Below are positions 44,742 through 53,724 of a stretch of 64,000 bases of DNA, piece after piece. Each line of letters starts with the position of its first letter. The first letter of the stretch is position 1. The position numbers and the translations under genes were made by a program. Below the pieces are notes generated by a model. The model made no database searches, was not told where the DNA came from, and saw nothing but the letters and a program-made list of their open reading frames with translations. The DNA lies in contig NZ_JAKFHA010000004.1 in NCBI RefSeq assembly GCF_021502675.1, forward strand, positions 1 through 64,000, in the 5' to 3' direction. Source of the DNA: Yinghuangia soli (lineage in GTDB: Bacteria; Actinomycetota; Actinomycetes; Streptomycetales; Streptomycetaceae).

Positions 44742-45382
44742 CGGGCCACCTCCCAGTGCTTCTCCAGGTACGCGAACACCGCGCTGATCGACAACGTGAT
44801 GATCAGGTAGCCCACGGCGATCCAGACGAAGGTCCACACGATGTTGAAGCCGAGTTCACTCAGCGTGCGGTAGGTGCCGAGCAGTTCGACCACGCTGAAC
44901 GACCCGGCGATCGCCGAGTTCTTCGCCAGCGCGATCAGCGTGCTGCCGATCGGCGGGATCACCGACCGGAACGCCTGCGGCAGCACGATCAGCCCGAGCG
45001 TCTGACCGAACGTCATGCCCAGGCTGCGGGCCGCCTCGCCCTGCCCGGTCGGCACCGTGTTGATGCCGGCGCGCACCGCCTCGCAGATGAACGCGGAGGT
45101 GTAGCAGCCCAGCGCCAGCACCGCGAACACGAAGAACGGCAGCACGATGCCGAACCGCGGCAGCCCCAGCACCACCGCGAAGAACAGCAGCGTGAGCGGG
45201 GTGTTGCGCAGCACGTTCACCCACACCGCGCCGAACATCCGCATCGGAGCGACGGGGGAGACCCGGCAGGCCGCCACCAGCACGCCCAGGACGAGGGCCA
45301 GCGCGGCCGACACCCCGGTCAGCTTCAGCGTGCCGAGGAACCCCTCCCAATACGTGTCCCAGTTGTCGAAGAGGACGTTCAA
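44738..45382 (-). CDS. gluC: glutamate ABC transporter permease GluC
   Basis: A 214-residue HisMQ-type permease. FLGTLKLTGVSAALALVLGVLVAACRVSP is the start of the core; TGQGEAARSLGMTFGQTLGLIVLPQAFRSVIPPI is the EAA loop; FSVVELLGTYRTLSELGFNIVWTF follows. It pairs with GluD to form the membrane channel. It is 57 bases downstream of gluB and shares four bases with gluD. ATG at 45382. Confidence 0.93.
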   Translation of the reverse strand: MNVLFDNWDTYWEGFLGTLKLTGVSAALALVLGVLVAACRVSPVAPMRMFGAVWVNVLRNTPLTLLFFAVVLGLPRFGIVLPFFVFAVLALGCYTSAFICEAVRAGINTVPTGQGEAARSLGMTFGQTLGLIVLPQAFRSVIPPIGSTLIALAKNSAIAGSFSVVELLGTYRTLSELGFNIVWTFVWIAVGYLIITLSISAVFAYLEKHWEVAR

Positions 45383-45439
45383 CGTCGGATCCCTGCCCTA
45401 GTACGTCGTGCGCCGTGCGGCATGCGTGGGCCCGGCCGC

Positions 45440-46354
45440 TCAGTAGCGGTCGATCGGCGGCGGGGCCGGCGCGGGCACGCCGGACAGGCCGAGCGTCGCG
45501 TCGTACGCCCGCTTCCAGTCCCCGTTGGCCTCGTGCCGGGCGATCGCGTCGTCCAGCGCGAGCCGGAACGCCCGGTCCCCGCGCGGCACCCCGATGCCGT
45601 ACGGCTCCTGCGAGAACGGCTGCCCGGCCAGCTTCAACTGGTCCGGCACCTTGGCCGCGTAGCCCATGAGGATCGTGTCGTCGGTGCTCACCGCGTCGAC
45701 CTGGAAACTGATCAGGTTGTCGACGCACACCGAGTAGCTGTCGTAGCCGATCAGCTTGACCTTCGGATAGTCCTTCTGCAGCCGCTGGTACGGCGTCGAA
45801 CCGGCCACCGAGCAGACCTTCTTGCCGTTCAGGTCCTGCGGCCCGTTGATGTCCTTCTCGTCCGCCCGCACCAGCAGCGACTGCCCCGCCATGTAGTACG
45901 GCCCGGCGAACCCGACCGACTTCTTGCGGTTGTCGTTGATCGTGTAGGTGCCCGCGTAGTAGTCGACCTGGCCGTTCTGCAGCGCGGTCTCGCGGTTCGC
46001 CGAGGTGATCGTCTTGAACTCGATGCGGTCCACCCCGAACCCGAGGTCGGCCGCGATCATTTTGGCGATCTCGACGTCGAAGCCCGAGTAGTAGCCGGTC
46101 GCCGGATCCTGCTGGGCCACGTACGGCTGGTCCGCCTTGGTGCCGACGACGAGCCTCCCGCGCTCCTTGGCGTTGCGCCAGGTCGGCGAATCCGGGACGT
46201 CCGCCGCCGCGTTCACCTCGTACGTCGGCAACTCGCCCTGGTCCGGGCCCTTCGGCGGCGGCGTCCCCTCCTTGCCGCACGCGGCCGCGGCGAGCAGCAG
46301 CGCGGCGCAGGCGAGAGCGAGGAGCCGCGGGCGGGCTCGTGGAGTGCTGCGCAT
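45440..46354 (-). CDS. gluB: glutamate ABC transporter substrate-binding lipoprotein GluB
   Basis: A 304-residue lipoprotein of the SBP_bac_3 family. ALACAALLLAAAACG ends in a lipobox with the acylated Cys at about residue 26. The mature part begins near a linker (PDQGELPTYEVNAAADVP) and holds the two-lobed binding fold; RGRLVVGTKADQPYVAQQDPATGYYSGFDVEIAKMIA and NGKKVCSVAGSTPYQRLQ are typical for GluB. Two Cys residues (VCSVAG and SVCVDN) may form a disulfide. ATG 46354 follows GAGGG. It lies ten bases downstream of gluA. Confidence 0.93.
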   Translation of the reverse strand: MRSTPRARPRLLALACAALLLAAAACGKEGTPPPKGPDQGELPTYEVNAAADVPDSPTWRNAKERGRLVVGTKADQPYVAQQDPATGYYSGFDVEIAKMIAADLGFGVDRIEFKTITSANRETALQNGQVDYYAGTYTINDNRKKSVGFAGPYYMAGQSLLVRADEKDINGPQDLNGKKVCSVAGSTPYQRLQKDYPKVKLIGYDSYSVCVDNLISFQVDAVSTDDTILMGYAAKVPDQLKLAGQPFSQEPYGIGVPRGDRAFRLALDDAIARHEANGDWKRAYDATLGLSGVPAPAPPPIDRY

Positions 46355-46365
46355 GGTGCCCGCCC

Positions 46366-47154
46366 TCAGTGGTGGAGGATCTTGGAGAGGAAGTCGCGGG
46401 CGCGGGCGCTCTGCGGGGAGTCGAAGAACTCCGCGGGCGGGCGCGACTCCACGATCTGCCCGTCGGCCATGAAGACCACGCGGTTCGCCGCCGAGCGGGC
46501 GAAGCCCATCTCGTGGGTCACCACGATCATCGTCATGCCCTCCGCGGCCAGCGACCGCATCACCTCGAGCACCTCGTTGATCATCTCGGGGTCGAGGGCC
46601 GAGGTCGGCTCGTCGAACAGCATCAGCTTCGGGTCCATCGCCAGCGACCGGGCGATCGCCACCCGCTGCTGCTGCCCGCCGGACAGCTGCGCCGGGAACT
46701 TGTTCGCCTGGTCCGCCAGTCCGACCCGGTCCAGCAGCTCGCGGGCGCGCTTCTCGGCCTCCGCCTTGCCGCGCTTGCGGACCTTGATCGGGGCCAGCGT
46801 GACGTTGTCCAGCACGGTCTTGTGGGCGAACAGGTTGAACGACTGGAAGACCATGCCGACCTCGGCCCGCAGCCTGGCCAGCGCCTTGCCCTCCTCGGGC
46901 AGCGGCTGCCCGTCGAGCGTGATGCTGCCCGACTCGATGGTCTCCAGCCGGTTGATGGTGCGGCACAGCGTCGACTTGCCCGACCCGGACGGGCCGATCA
47001 GCACGACGACTTCGCGCTCGTCCACGGTCAGGTCGATGTCGCGCAGCACGTGCAGCGACCCGTAGTGCTTGTTGACGCCCTGGAGGACGACCAGCGGGCG
47101 GCCCGTGGCGGGCCCGGGGCCCGGGGGCGTCGGGGCGGTTGGCGCGTCGGTCAC
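46366..47154 (-). CDS. gluA: glutamate ABC transporter ATPase GluA
   Basis: A 262-residue ATPase of the polar amino-acid uptake group. After a Pro-rich N terminus come Walker A LIGPSGSGKSTLCRTINRLE, Q-loop MVFQSFNLFAHKTVLDN, signature LSGGQQQRVAIARSLAM, Walker B LMLFDEPTSALDPE and switch His VVTHEMGFAR. The motif set is typical of HisP/GlnQ/GluA. GTG 47154 is the likely start; its ribosome site is weak. It is the first gene of gluABCD, the usual actinobacterial order for glutamate uptake. Confidence 0.93.
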   Translation of the reverse strand: MTDAPTAPTPPGPGPATGRPLVVLQGVNKHYGSLHVLRDIDLTVDEREVVVLIGPSGSGKSTLCRTINRLETIESGSITLDGQPLPEEGKALARLRAEVGMVFQSFNLFAHKTVLDNVTLAPIKVRKRGKAEAEKRARELLDRVGLADQANKFPAQLSGGQQQRVAIARSLAMDPKLMLFDEPTSALDPEMINEVLEVMRSLAAEGMTMIVVTHEMGFARSAANRVVFMADGQIVESRPPAEFFDSPQSARARDFLSKILHH

Positions 47155-47219
47155 ACCGGCAACCCTGCCGCGGACCGGTCGTGCGGGGCGGTGCGGCGCC
47201 GGGCGTGCACCCGTACGGC

Positions 47220-47277
47220 GGACGCCCCTCACCCGTACGGCCGGGCGTGCGCGCGGCCGTACGGGTGAGGGGCGTCC
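47220..47277. terminator. 23-bp perfect inverted repeat between gluA and the ABC-2 permease gene
   Basis: The left arm 47220-47242 (starting GGACGCCCC) is the exact reverse complement of 47255-47277, with the 12-base loop GGGCGTGCGCGC. CACCCGTACGGC inside the left arm occurs again just before it (47209-47220). It begins about 40 bases past the ABC-2 permease stop codon and is probably its terminator, insulating it from the glu operon. Confidence 0.8.
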
Positions 47278-47317
47278 CGGAGTCGGAGCCCGGCTGCCCT
47301 CGGTCGGGCGTCCGGCG

Positions 47318-48160
47318 TCAGGCGTCCTTGCGGTTGAAGCGCCACCAGCCGAAGAACAGCAGCACCGCGACCTCGAGGCAGAACACCCCGAAACCCACCC
47401 ACGGGCTCAGCGCCGACGAGTCGAACTGCCGGGCGGTGGTGATCTGCGCACCCGCGTTGCCGGGCATGAGCTTGGCGACCCACTCGCCCCACTCGCCGGG
47501 CAGCAGGCCGACCACCGAGCCGATCACGAAGATCATCGCCAGGCCGACGGTGATCGCGCCCGCGGTGTGCCGCAGCAGCAGCGCCAGGGCGAAGCCGAAC
47601 AGCGCCAGCACCGCCAGGTACAGCCCGACGCCGAACAGCGCCCGCGTGATGCCCGGCGAGTCCAGCGGCACGCCGATGTCCTTGTTCTCGAAGAACGGAT
47701 TCGCCGCGAAGTACCCGACGAACGCGACGATCGTGCCGACCACGAACACGAGCAGCAGCAGGATGAGCGCCTTGGCGACCAACACCGACGTACGCCGCGG
47801 CATCGCGGTCAGCGTCGAGCGGATCATGCCGGTCGCGTACTCCGACGACATCACCAGGACGCCCAGCACGAGCGCGGCGACCTGCCCGAACGCGGCGCCC
47901 ACGGTCAGGAACTGGTCGGGGTGCTCGTCGTTGCCCACCCGGCCCTCGGCGACGTCCTTGGCCAGCGAGTCCGCGGACAGCGAGCAGATCAGCACGGTGA
48001 TGCCGATGCTCACCACGGCCAGCGCGATCAGCGTCCAGAACGTGGAACGCACGGTCCGGATCTTGATCCACTCGGCGACCAGGAACGCGCCGAACCCGAC
48101 GCGGCCTTCGGGCGCCGCATCGCCCTCGGGCAGCCGCACCGTCTGCGCGGGCGCGCTCAT
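47318..48160 (-). CDS. ABC-2 type transporter permease
   Basis: A 280-residue membrane protein with six helices. LVAEWIKIRTVRSTFWTLIALAVVSIGITV is the usual ABC-2 first helix, followed by EYATGMIRSTLTAMPRRTSVLVAKALILLLLVFVVG, a conserved segment in Streptomyces ABC-2 permeases. ATG 48160 overlaps the ATPase stop codon (ATGA). It forms an efflux system with the ATPase upstream; the substrate is unknown but such pairs often give resistance to peptides or drugs. Confidence 0.92.
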   Translation of the reverse strand: MSAPAQTVRLPEGDAAPEGRVGFGAFLVAEWIKIRTVRSTFWTLIALAVVSIGITVLICSLSADSLAKDVAEGRVGNDEHPDQFLTVGAAFGQVAALVLGVLVMSSEYATGMIRSTLTAMPRRTSVLVAKALILLLLVFVVGTIVAFVGYFAANPFFENKDIGVPLDSPGITRALFGVGLYLAVLALFGFALALLLRHTAGAITVGLAMIFVIGSVVGLLPGEWGEWVAKLMPGNAGAQITTARQFDSSALSPWVGFGVFCLEVAVLLFFGWWRFNRKDA

Positions 48161-49182
48161 CGGCCCGCCTCCGAACCGCTCGGGTCCTGCGGGGGACCCC
48201 AGCCGCCGGCCGCCTGCGGCGGCCCCCAGCCGGGCGCGGCGCCGGTCTGCGGCGGATGCGCGGGCTCGTGCAGCCCCGGCACCCCGGCGTGGTACTCCAC
48301 GCTGTCCGCGGTCAGCTTCATGAACGCCTCCTCCAGCGACGACTGCACCAGCGTCAGCTCGTGCAGCCAGATGCCGGCCTGCCCGGCCGCGTTGCCGATC
48401 CGCACGGTGTCGGCGCCCTCCACCCGCAGCGACCCGTCGGACTCCGCAGCGGCCTTCAGGCCCTCGGCGTTCAGCAGGTCGCGCAGCGCCTCGTGCTGCG
48501 GCGACCGCACCCGCACGTGGTTCGTCGAGTTCTGGTCGATGAAGGTGCGCATGTCGGTGTCCGCGAGGATCCGGCCGCGCCCGATCACCACCAGATGCTC
48601 GGCGGTCAGCGCCATCTCGCTCATCAGATGGCTCGACACGAAGACCGTGCGCCCCTCGGCGGCCAGCTGCTTCATGAGGTTGCGGATCCACAGGATGCCC
48701 TCGGGGTCGAGCCCGTTGACCGGCTCGTCGAACATCAGCACCCCGGGGTCGCCGAGCAGCGCCGACGCGATGCCCAGGCGCTGCCCCATGCCCAGCGAGA
48801 AGCCCTTGGCCGGCTTCTTCGCCACCTGCGCGAGGCCGACCAGGTCCAGTACTTCGTCCACGCGCCGCTTCGGGAGCCGGTTCGACGCGGCCATCCAGCG
48901 CAGGTGGTTGTAGGCGGTGCGGCCGCCGTGCATCGCCTTCGCGTCCAGCAGCGCACCCACCTCGCGCAGCGGCGCGGCCAGCTTCGCGTACTGCTTCCCG
49001 TTCACCGTCACCTGGCCCGCGGTGGGCCGGTCCAGTCCCAGGATCATCCGCATCGTGGTCGACTTGCCGGCTCCGTTCGGCCCCAGGAAGCCGGTCACCG
49101 TGCCGGACGGGACGGTGAAGTCCACGCTGTCGACCGCGGTCTTGTCGCCGTATCTCTTCGTCAACCCCTGCGCCACGATCAT
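48157..49182 (-). CDS. ABC transporter ATPase (DrrA/CcmA type)
   Basis: A 341-residue ATPase. Walker A FLGPNGAGKSTTMRMILGLD, signature FSLGMGQRLGIASALLGDP, Walker B VLMFDEPVNGLDPEGI and switch His VSSHLMSEM are present, as in DrrA-like exporters. A C-terminal domain of about 110 residues ends in a Gly/Pro/Trp-rich tail with repeated GWGPPQ. ATG 49182 has no ribosome site. CACCGT six bases upstream may be a -10 box of a leaderless message. It is translationally coupled to the ABC-2 permease and divergent from the DprE2-like gene. Confidence 0.92.
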   Translation of the reverse strand: MIVAQGLTKRYGDKTAVDSVDFTVPSGTVTGFLGPNGAGKSTTMRMILGLDRPTAGQVTVNGKQYAKLAAPLREVGALLDAKAMHGGRTAYNHLRWMAASNRLPKRRVDEVLDLVGLAQVAKKPAKGFSLGMGQRLGIASALLGDPGVLMFDEPVNGLDPEGILWIRNLMKQLAAEGRTVFVSSHLMSEMALTAEHLVVIGRGRILADTDMRTFIDQNSTNHVRVRSPQHEALRDLLNAEGLKAAAESDGSLRVEGADTVRIGNAAGQAGIWLHELTLVQSSLEEAFMKLTADSVEYHAGVPGLHEPAHPPQTGAAPGWGPPQAAGGWGPPQDPSGSEAGR

Positions 49183-49358
49183 GGAACCACGGTGCGGCCA
49201 ACCGGCCGGTCCCGCCACCAGGCGGGACCGCGGAACGTCCGAACGGATGAGCCGGAGCGCCCATTTGAGCACCCGTCAGGCGACCGGGCGAGACCGCGCC
49301 GCAGCCGGCGCGCGCAGCCGCCCCACGCGGCAGGCCCCGCGTCCGGCAGACTGTCCCC

Positions 49359-50102
49359 GTGAACGGAACAGTGCTGGTCCTCGGGGGCCGCAGCGAGATC
49401 GGTACGGCCGTCGCGGTGCGCCTCGCCCGGCGCGGCGCGCAGCGCATCATCCTCGCCGCCCGCCGCAGCGGCGACCTCGACGCCCAGGAAGCCGAGATCC
49501 GCGAGGCCGGCGCCCTCGATGTCGTCCGCGCGGAGTTCGACGCCGACGACATCGCCGCCCACCAGGACTTCCTCGACGGCATCACGGCCAAGTACGGCCC
49601 GCTCGACGTCGTCGTCACCGCCTTCGGCATCCTGGGCGACCAGCAGCGCGCCGAGTCCGACGCCGACCACGCCATCGCCGTCGTGCACACCGACTACGTC
49701 GCCCACGTCGGCATCCTGACCCGCCTCGCGACCCTGCTCCGCGCCCAGGGCCGCGGCAGCCTCGTGGTCTTCTCCTCCGTCGCCGGCGTGCGCGTCCGCC
49801 GTGCGAACTACGTCTACGGCTCCGCGAAGGCCGGACTGGACGGATTCGCGAGCGGCCTCGCCGACGCCCTCGCCGGCAGCGGCGTCCACCTGCTCCTGGT
49901 CCGGCCCGGCTTCGTCATCGGCCGGATGACCGAGGGCATGACCCCTGCACCCCTCTCCAGCACCCCCGACCAGGTCGCCGACGCCACGGTCAAGGCCCTG
50001 GTGCGCGGAAAGGGCGAAGTATGGGTGCCCGGCACGCTGCGTCCCGTCTTCGCGGGAATGCGGCTGATGCCCCGTTCGTTGTGGCGACGGTTGCCGCGCT
50101 GA
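49359..50102 (+). CDS. DprE2-like short-chain reductase
   Basis: A 247-residue SDR. VLVLGGRSEIGTAVAVRLARRG has the GGxSEIG cofactor motif typical of decaprenyl-phosphoryl-2-keto-ribose reductase (DprE2), which makes the arabinose donor of cell-wall polymers. VFSSVAGVRVRRANYVYGSAKAGLDGF holds the Ser and Tyr-x-x-x-Lys catalytic residues. The partner oxidase DprE1 is not in the window. GTG 49359 lacks a ribosome site and has CAGACT six bases upstream, suggesting a leaderless message. The role is inferred from family only. Confidence 0.87.
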   Translation: MNGTVLVLGGRSEIGTAVAVRLARRGAQRIILAARRSGDLDAQEAEIREAGALDVVRAEFDADDIAAHQDFLDGITAKYGPLDVVVTAFGILGDQQRAESDADHAIAVVHTDYVAHVGILTRLATLLRAQGRGSLVVFSSVAGVRVRRANYVYGSAKAGLDGFASGLADALAGSGVHLLLVRPGFVIGRMTEGMTPAPLSSTPDQVADATVKALVRGKGEVWVPGTLRPVFAGMRLMPRSLWRRLPR

Positions 50103-50210
50103 CCTCCGACTCCCGACCGGATCGTCCCAGCAGGTCCGGACCCGGGTGCACGGTGACCGGACCGTGATGCTGGGATGGCTTGAGGAACCGAGCGAGAGGG
50201 GAATCCGCGC

Positions 50211-51617
50211 ATGGCCGACGGACATTTCGACGTGGTGGTCCTGGGGGCGGGACCGGGCGGCTACGTCGCCGCGATCCGTGCGGCGCAGCTGGGGCTGCGC
50301 ACCGCGATCGTGGAGGAGAAGTACTGGGGCGGCGTCTGCCTCAACGTCGGCTGCATCCCCTCCAAGGCGCTCCTGCGCAGCGCCGAGCTCGCGCACATCG
50401 TCACGCACGAGGCCAAGGGCTTCGGCATCGACATCGAGGGCCCGGTCAAGCTCAACTACGCCGAGGCGCACGCGCGCAGCCGCCGCGTCGCGGACGGCCG
50501 CGTCAAGGGCGTGCACTTCCTCATGAAGAAGAACGCCATCACGCAGTACGCGGGCCGCGGCACCTTCCTCGACGCCAACACCCTCCAGGTCGCCGGCAGC
50601 GACGGCACCTCGTCGCGCGTGACGTTCGACAACTGCATCATCGCGGCGGGCGCCACCACCCGGCTCCTGCCCGGCACGCAGCTGAGCTCGCGGGTGCGCA
50701 CCTACGAGGAGCAGATCCTCGCCGACCAGCTGCCCGCGAGCATCGTCATCGTCGGCGCGGGCGCCATCGGCGTCGAGTTCGCCTACGTCATGAACAGCTT
50801 CGGCGTGCAGGTCACCATCGTCGAGTTCCTCGACCGCGTGGTGCCGCTGGAGGACCAGGACGTCTCCGCGGAGCTCTCCCGCCGCTACCGCAAGCTCGGC
50901 ATCGACATCCTCACCTCGACCCGCGTCGAGGGCATCGCCGAGGACGCCGACGGCGTCACCGTCACGGTCACCGGCAAGGACGGTCAGCGCAAGGACCTGC
51001 GCGCCGACCAGGTCCTGCAGGCGGTCGGCTTCCAGCCGCGCGTCACCGGCTACGGCCTGGAGAACACCGGCGTACAGCTCACCGAGCGCGGCGCGATCGA
51101 CATCGACCCGTACTGCCGCACGAGCGTCCCGCACATCTACGCCATCGGCGACGTCACCGCGAAGCTCATGCTCGCGCACACCGCCGAGTCGATGGGCGTC
51201 GTCGCGGCCGAGACCATCGGCGGCGCCGAGACCATGCCGGTCGAGTACGTCATGGTGCCGCGCGCCACGTACTGCCAGCCGCAGATCGCCAGCTTCGGCC
51301 TCACCGAGGCCCAGGCCCGCGAGCAGGGCTACGACGTCAAGGTCGCCAAGTTCCCCTTCACCGCCAACGGCAAGGCCCACGGCCTCGGCGAGGCGGTCGG
51401 CTTCGTCAAGATCCTCAGCGACGCCAAGTACGGCGAACTCCTCGGCGCCCACCTCATCGGCCCCGAGGCCACCGAGCTCCTCCCCGAGCTCACGCTGGCC
51501 CAGCAGTGGGACCTCACCGTCCACGAGATCGCCCGCAACGTGCACGCCCACCCGACCCTCGGCGAAGCCGTCAAGGAAGCCATCCACGGCCTGGCCGGCC
51601 ACATGATCAACATGTGA
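50211..51617 (+). CDS. lpdA: dihydrolipoyl dehydrogenase
   Basis: A 468-residue FAD disulfide oxidoreductase. [23 protein letters not shown] binds [16 protein letters not shown] has the redox pair Cys43/Cys48; [21 protein letters not shown] binds NAD; and the C-terminal [13 protein letters not shown] gives the catalytic His447-Glu452 pair. This is the E3 component of pyruvate, 2-oxoglutarate or branched-chain dehydrogenase complexes or the glycine cleavage system. ATG 50211 follows GAGAGGGGA. No E1 or E2 gene is adjacent, so it probably serves several complexes. A strong terminator follows. Confidence 0.95.
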   Translation: MADGHFDVVVLGAGPGGYVAAIRAAQLGLRTAIVEEKYWGGVCLNVGCIPSKALLRSAELAHIVTHEAKGFGIDIEGPVKLNYAEAHARSRRVADGRVKGVHFLMKKNAITQYAGRGTFLDANTLQVAGSDGTSSRVTFDNCIIAAGATTRLLPGTQLSSRVRTYEEQILADQLPASIVIVGAGAIGVEFAYVMNSFGVQVTIVEFLDRVVPLEDQDVSAELSRRYRKLGIDILTSTRVEGIAEDADGVTVTVTGKDGQRKDLRADQVLQAVGFQPRVTGYGLENTGVQLTERGAIDIDPYCRTSVPHIYAIGDVTAKLMLAHTAESMGVVAAETIGGAETMPVEYVMVPRATYCQPQIASFGLTEAQAREQGYDVKVAKFPFTANGKAHGLGEAVGFVKILSDAKYGELLGAHLIGPEATELLPELTLAQQWDLTVHEIARNVHAHPTLGEAVKEAIHGLAGHMINM

Positions 51618-51630
51618 CGCCCGCACCCCC

Positions 51631-51677
51631 GAACGCCGCGGCGCCCACCCCGAAGCGGGGCGGGCGCCGCGGCGTTC
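51631..51677. terminator. 16-bp perfect hairpin, bidirectional terminator
   Basis: GAACGCCGCGGCGCCC (51631-51646) pairs perfectly with GGGCGCCGCGGCGTTC (51662-51677); the loop itself has a CCCC/GGGG stem. It lies between the convergent lpdA and isomerase genes. Confidence 0.88.
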
Positions 51678-51686
51678 TGCCGGAGG

Positions 51687-52853
51687 TCACATCTTGCGGG
51701 CGACGGTGACGTCCTTCAGGACGATGAGGTCCTTGGGGATGCCGTCCTCGGAGCCGTCCCAGACGCCGTCGGCGGCGATCGCGCGGACGATGTCCAGGCC
51801 GGCGGTCACGGTGCCGAAGGGCGTGTAGTTCGGCGGCAGCGGGGTGTCCTGGTAGACGATGAAGAACTGGCTGCCGTTGGTGTTCGGCCCCGAGTTCGCC
51901 ATCGCGACGGTGCCTGCGGGGTAGGTGGCGCCCGCGAGGTTCTCGTCGGCGAATTTGTAGCCCGGCGTGCCGGTGCCCCGGCCCGTGGGGTCGCCGCACT
52001 GCAGGACGAAGATGCCCTGCGTGGTGAGCCGGTGGCACGGGCTGTTGTCGAAGTAGTCCTTGCCGGCCAGGAACGCGAACGAGTTGACCGTGACGGGCGC
52101 CTTCGCGGTGTTCAACTGGACCTTGACCGTGCCGCAGCTGGTCACCAGGGTCATCTCGTAGGCGGCGGCCGGGTCGATGACCTGCTCCGCTGCGGAGAAC
52201 GTCAGCTTGTTCGGCGGCTTGTCGGACGGCACGCACTTCGCGGCGCCGGCCGAGATGCCGCCGGGCGCGGCGATCGTGGTGGGGGCTCCGGGCTTGGTGG
52301 CGGCGGCCGAGGACGGCTGCTTCGAGGAGCCTGCGGACGAGGGGGTCCCGGCTCCGGTCGGGGACGGGGCGCCCGCGCCGCCGGTCGCGGCGACCGGGGT
52401 CTGGGGGTCGTCCTTATCGTCGCCGTCCGCAGCGGCGTACCAGATGCCGCCGCCGATCAGCGCGGCCGCGACGACGCCGGCCACCGAGCCGAGGACCAGC
52501 TTGCGGCGCCCGGCCGGGCCCTGGCCGCCCGCGGGCGGGGTGCCATAAGGGGTGGGCGGCTGCGGCGGGCCGAGCGGTCCCGGCTGCCCGAACTGGCCGG
52601 GCTGCCCGAACTGCCCGGCGGGCGGGGCGCCGTACGGGCCCGGGGCCTGCGCGTACCCGGGGCCGCCGGGAGCGTACGACGGCGGCGCGGGCGGGTTCTG
52701 CGGGGTGCCCTGCGGGGCCTGCGGCACGCCGTACTGCGGGGGACCGGCGGGCGGCTGCGGCGGGCCGGATCCGTACGGCTGCCCGGGGCCCGGCGCTGCG
52801 CCCTGCCCGGGTCCCCAATCCGGCTGCCCCGCCCATCGCTGCTGGTCGTCCAC
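51687..52853 (-). CDS. membrane-anchored cyclophilin-type peptidyl-prolyl isomerase
   Basis: A 388-residue protein. The N-terminal 130 or so residues are Gly/Pro/Gln/Tyr-rich and probably cytosolic. One membrane helix (LVLGSVAGVVAAALIGGGIWYAA) follows, then a Ser/Thr/Pro-rich linker and an external cyclophilin domain (about 240-385) with NSFAFLAGKDYFDNSPCHRL, GRGTGTPGYKFADEN and MANSGPNTNGSQFFI. The catalytic Arg position of cyclophilins (FHR) is PCHRL here. Likely role: folding of exported proteins. GTG 52853 follows GGGGAG by seven bases and is preferred to ATG 52874. Confidence 0.88.
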   Translation of the reverse strand: MDDQQRWAGQPDWGPGQGAAPGPGQPYGSGPPQPPAGPPQYGVPQAPQGTPQNPPAPPSYAPGGPGYAQAPGPYGAPPAGQFGQPGQFGQPGPLGPPQPPTPYGTPPAGGQGPAGRRKLVLGSVAGVVAAALIGGGIWYAAADGDDKDDPQTPVAATGGAGAPSPTGAGTPSSAGSSKQPSSAAATKPGAPTTIAAPGGISAGAAKCVPSDKPPNKLTFSAAEQVIDPAAAYEMTLVTSCGTVKVQLNTAKAPVTVNSFAFLAGKDYFDNSPCHRLTTQGIFVLQCGDPTGRGTGTPGYKFADENLAGATYPAGTVAMANSGPNTNGSQFFIVYQDTPLPPNYTPFGTVTAGLDIVRAIAADGVWDGSEDGIPKDLIVLKDVTVARKM

Positions 52854-53052
52854 GCGCCCGCTCCCCAAAGTCATGGGCGGCCCTGCTGCGCCGCCGCCCT
52901 CGGCCGATGCCGGAGCGAGCCTACGGCGTGCCGGCGGCCGGGCGGGCCGCGGCAGCCGCTGGGCGCGCCGGGGCTCCGCGCGCGCCGCTTCGCGGACCGA
53001 CGTAGGTTTTGAGGAGGTATGCCGCATCTGTCATCGAGGCAGGGAGACCAGG

Positions 53053-53628
53053 ATGCGCGGGCGCTCGCTGGCGGACGAAGTCCTCAAACGGCTCGGGGAC
53101 GAACGGCTCGGCAAGATCGCCGGTGCCCTCGGGGTCGACCAGGCGCAGGCCCGCAAGATCGTCCAGGACTCGGTCCCGCCCATCGCCGGCGCCCTCGCCG
53201 ACGACGCGGTGCGCAACAAGACCGAGGCCACCCGCGTCGCGGGCGCCATCAACGAGGCCATGCCGCCCGGCCCCGCGCACGGATTCGCCGCCGGGGGAGC
53301 GGGCCGCGGCCGGAGCCGCATCCCGCTGGCCGGCATCAAGGGCGGCATCCTCGCCCTGGTCATCCGCAAGGTCGCCGGCCCCGCGGCACGCCGCATCGCC
53401 AAGAAGACCGGCCTGCCCGCGCACGTCGCCATCTCCCTGGCCGAGACGCTGCTGCCGGTGGTCATCGCGGTCCTCGCCAAGCGCCTCAAGGCCCGCAACT
53501 CCGGAAAGGGCATCGGCGCGGTGGACGTGGGCGGCGCCATCGCCACCGAGGCCGCGCTGCCGCCGCGCGCACCCCGCCGGGGCCTGGCCGGGCTCGCGGA
53601 CCGCATCACGGCGGCCCTGCGCCGCTGA
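53053..53628 (+). CDS. DUF937-domain protein
   Basis: A 191-residue protein. LADEVLKRLGDERLGKIAGALGVDQAQARKIVQDSVPPIAGALADDA matches the DUF937 helical repeat found in actinobacterial proteins of unknown function. A Gly/Arg linker and a second helical part with a hydrophobic stretch (VAISLAETLLPVVIAVLAKRL) follow. ATG 53053 follows AGGGAG. It is divergent from the isomerase gene. No enzymatic motif is visible. Confidence 0.82.
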   Translation: MRGRSLADEVLKRLGDERLGKIAGALGVDQAQARKIVQDSVPPIAGALADDAVRNKTEATRVAGAINEAMPPGPAHGFAAGGAGRGRSRIPLAGIKGGILALVIRKVAGPAARRIAKKTGLPAHVAISLAETLLPVVIAVLAKRLKARNSGKGIGAVDVGGAIATEAALPPRAPRRGLAGLADRITAALRR

Positions 53629-53653
53629 CGCTGCGCCGCCGATCCCGGCGCAG

Positions 53654-53710
53654 CCCCTCGGACCGCCCCGCCGGCCCCGGAACCGGCGGGGCTTTCGCAT
53701 GCCCGAGGGG
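53654..53710. terminator. nested hairpins between DUF937 and flavoprotein genes
   Basis: The inner stem CCCCGCCGG (53666-53674) / CCGGCGGGG (53683-53691) is followed by CTTTCGC. The outer arms CCCCTCGG (53654-53661) and CCGAGGGG (53703-53710) can close it. It lies between two convergent genes. Confidence 0.78.
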
Positions 53711-53724
53711 GTGCGGACCGGGGC

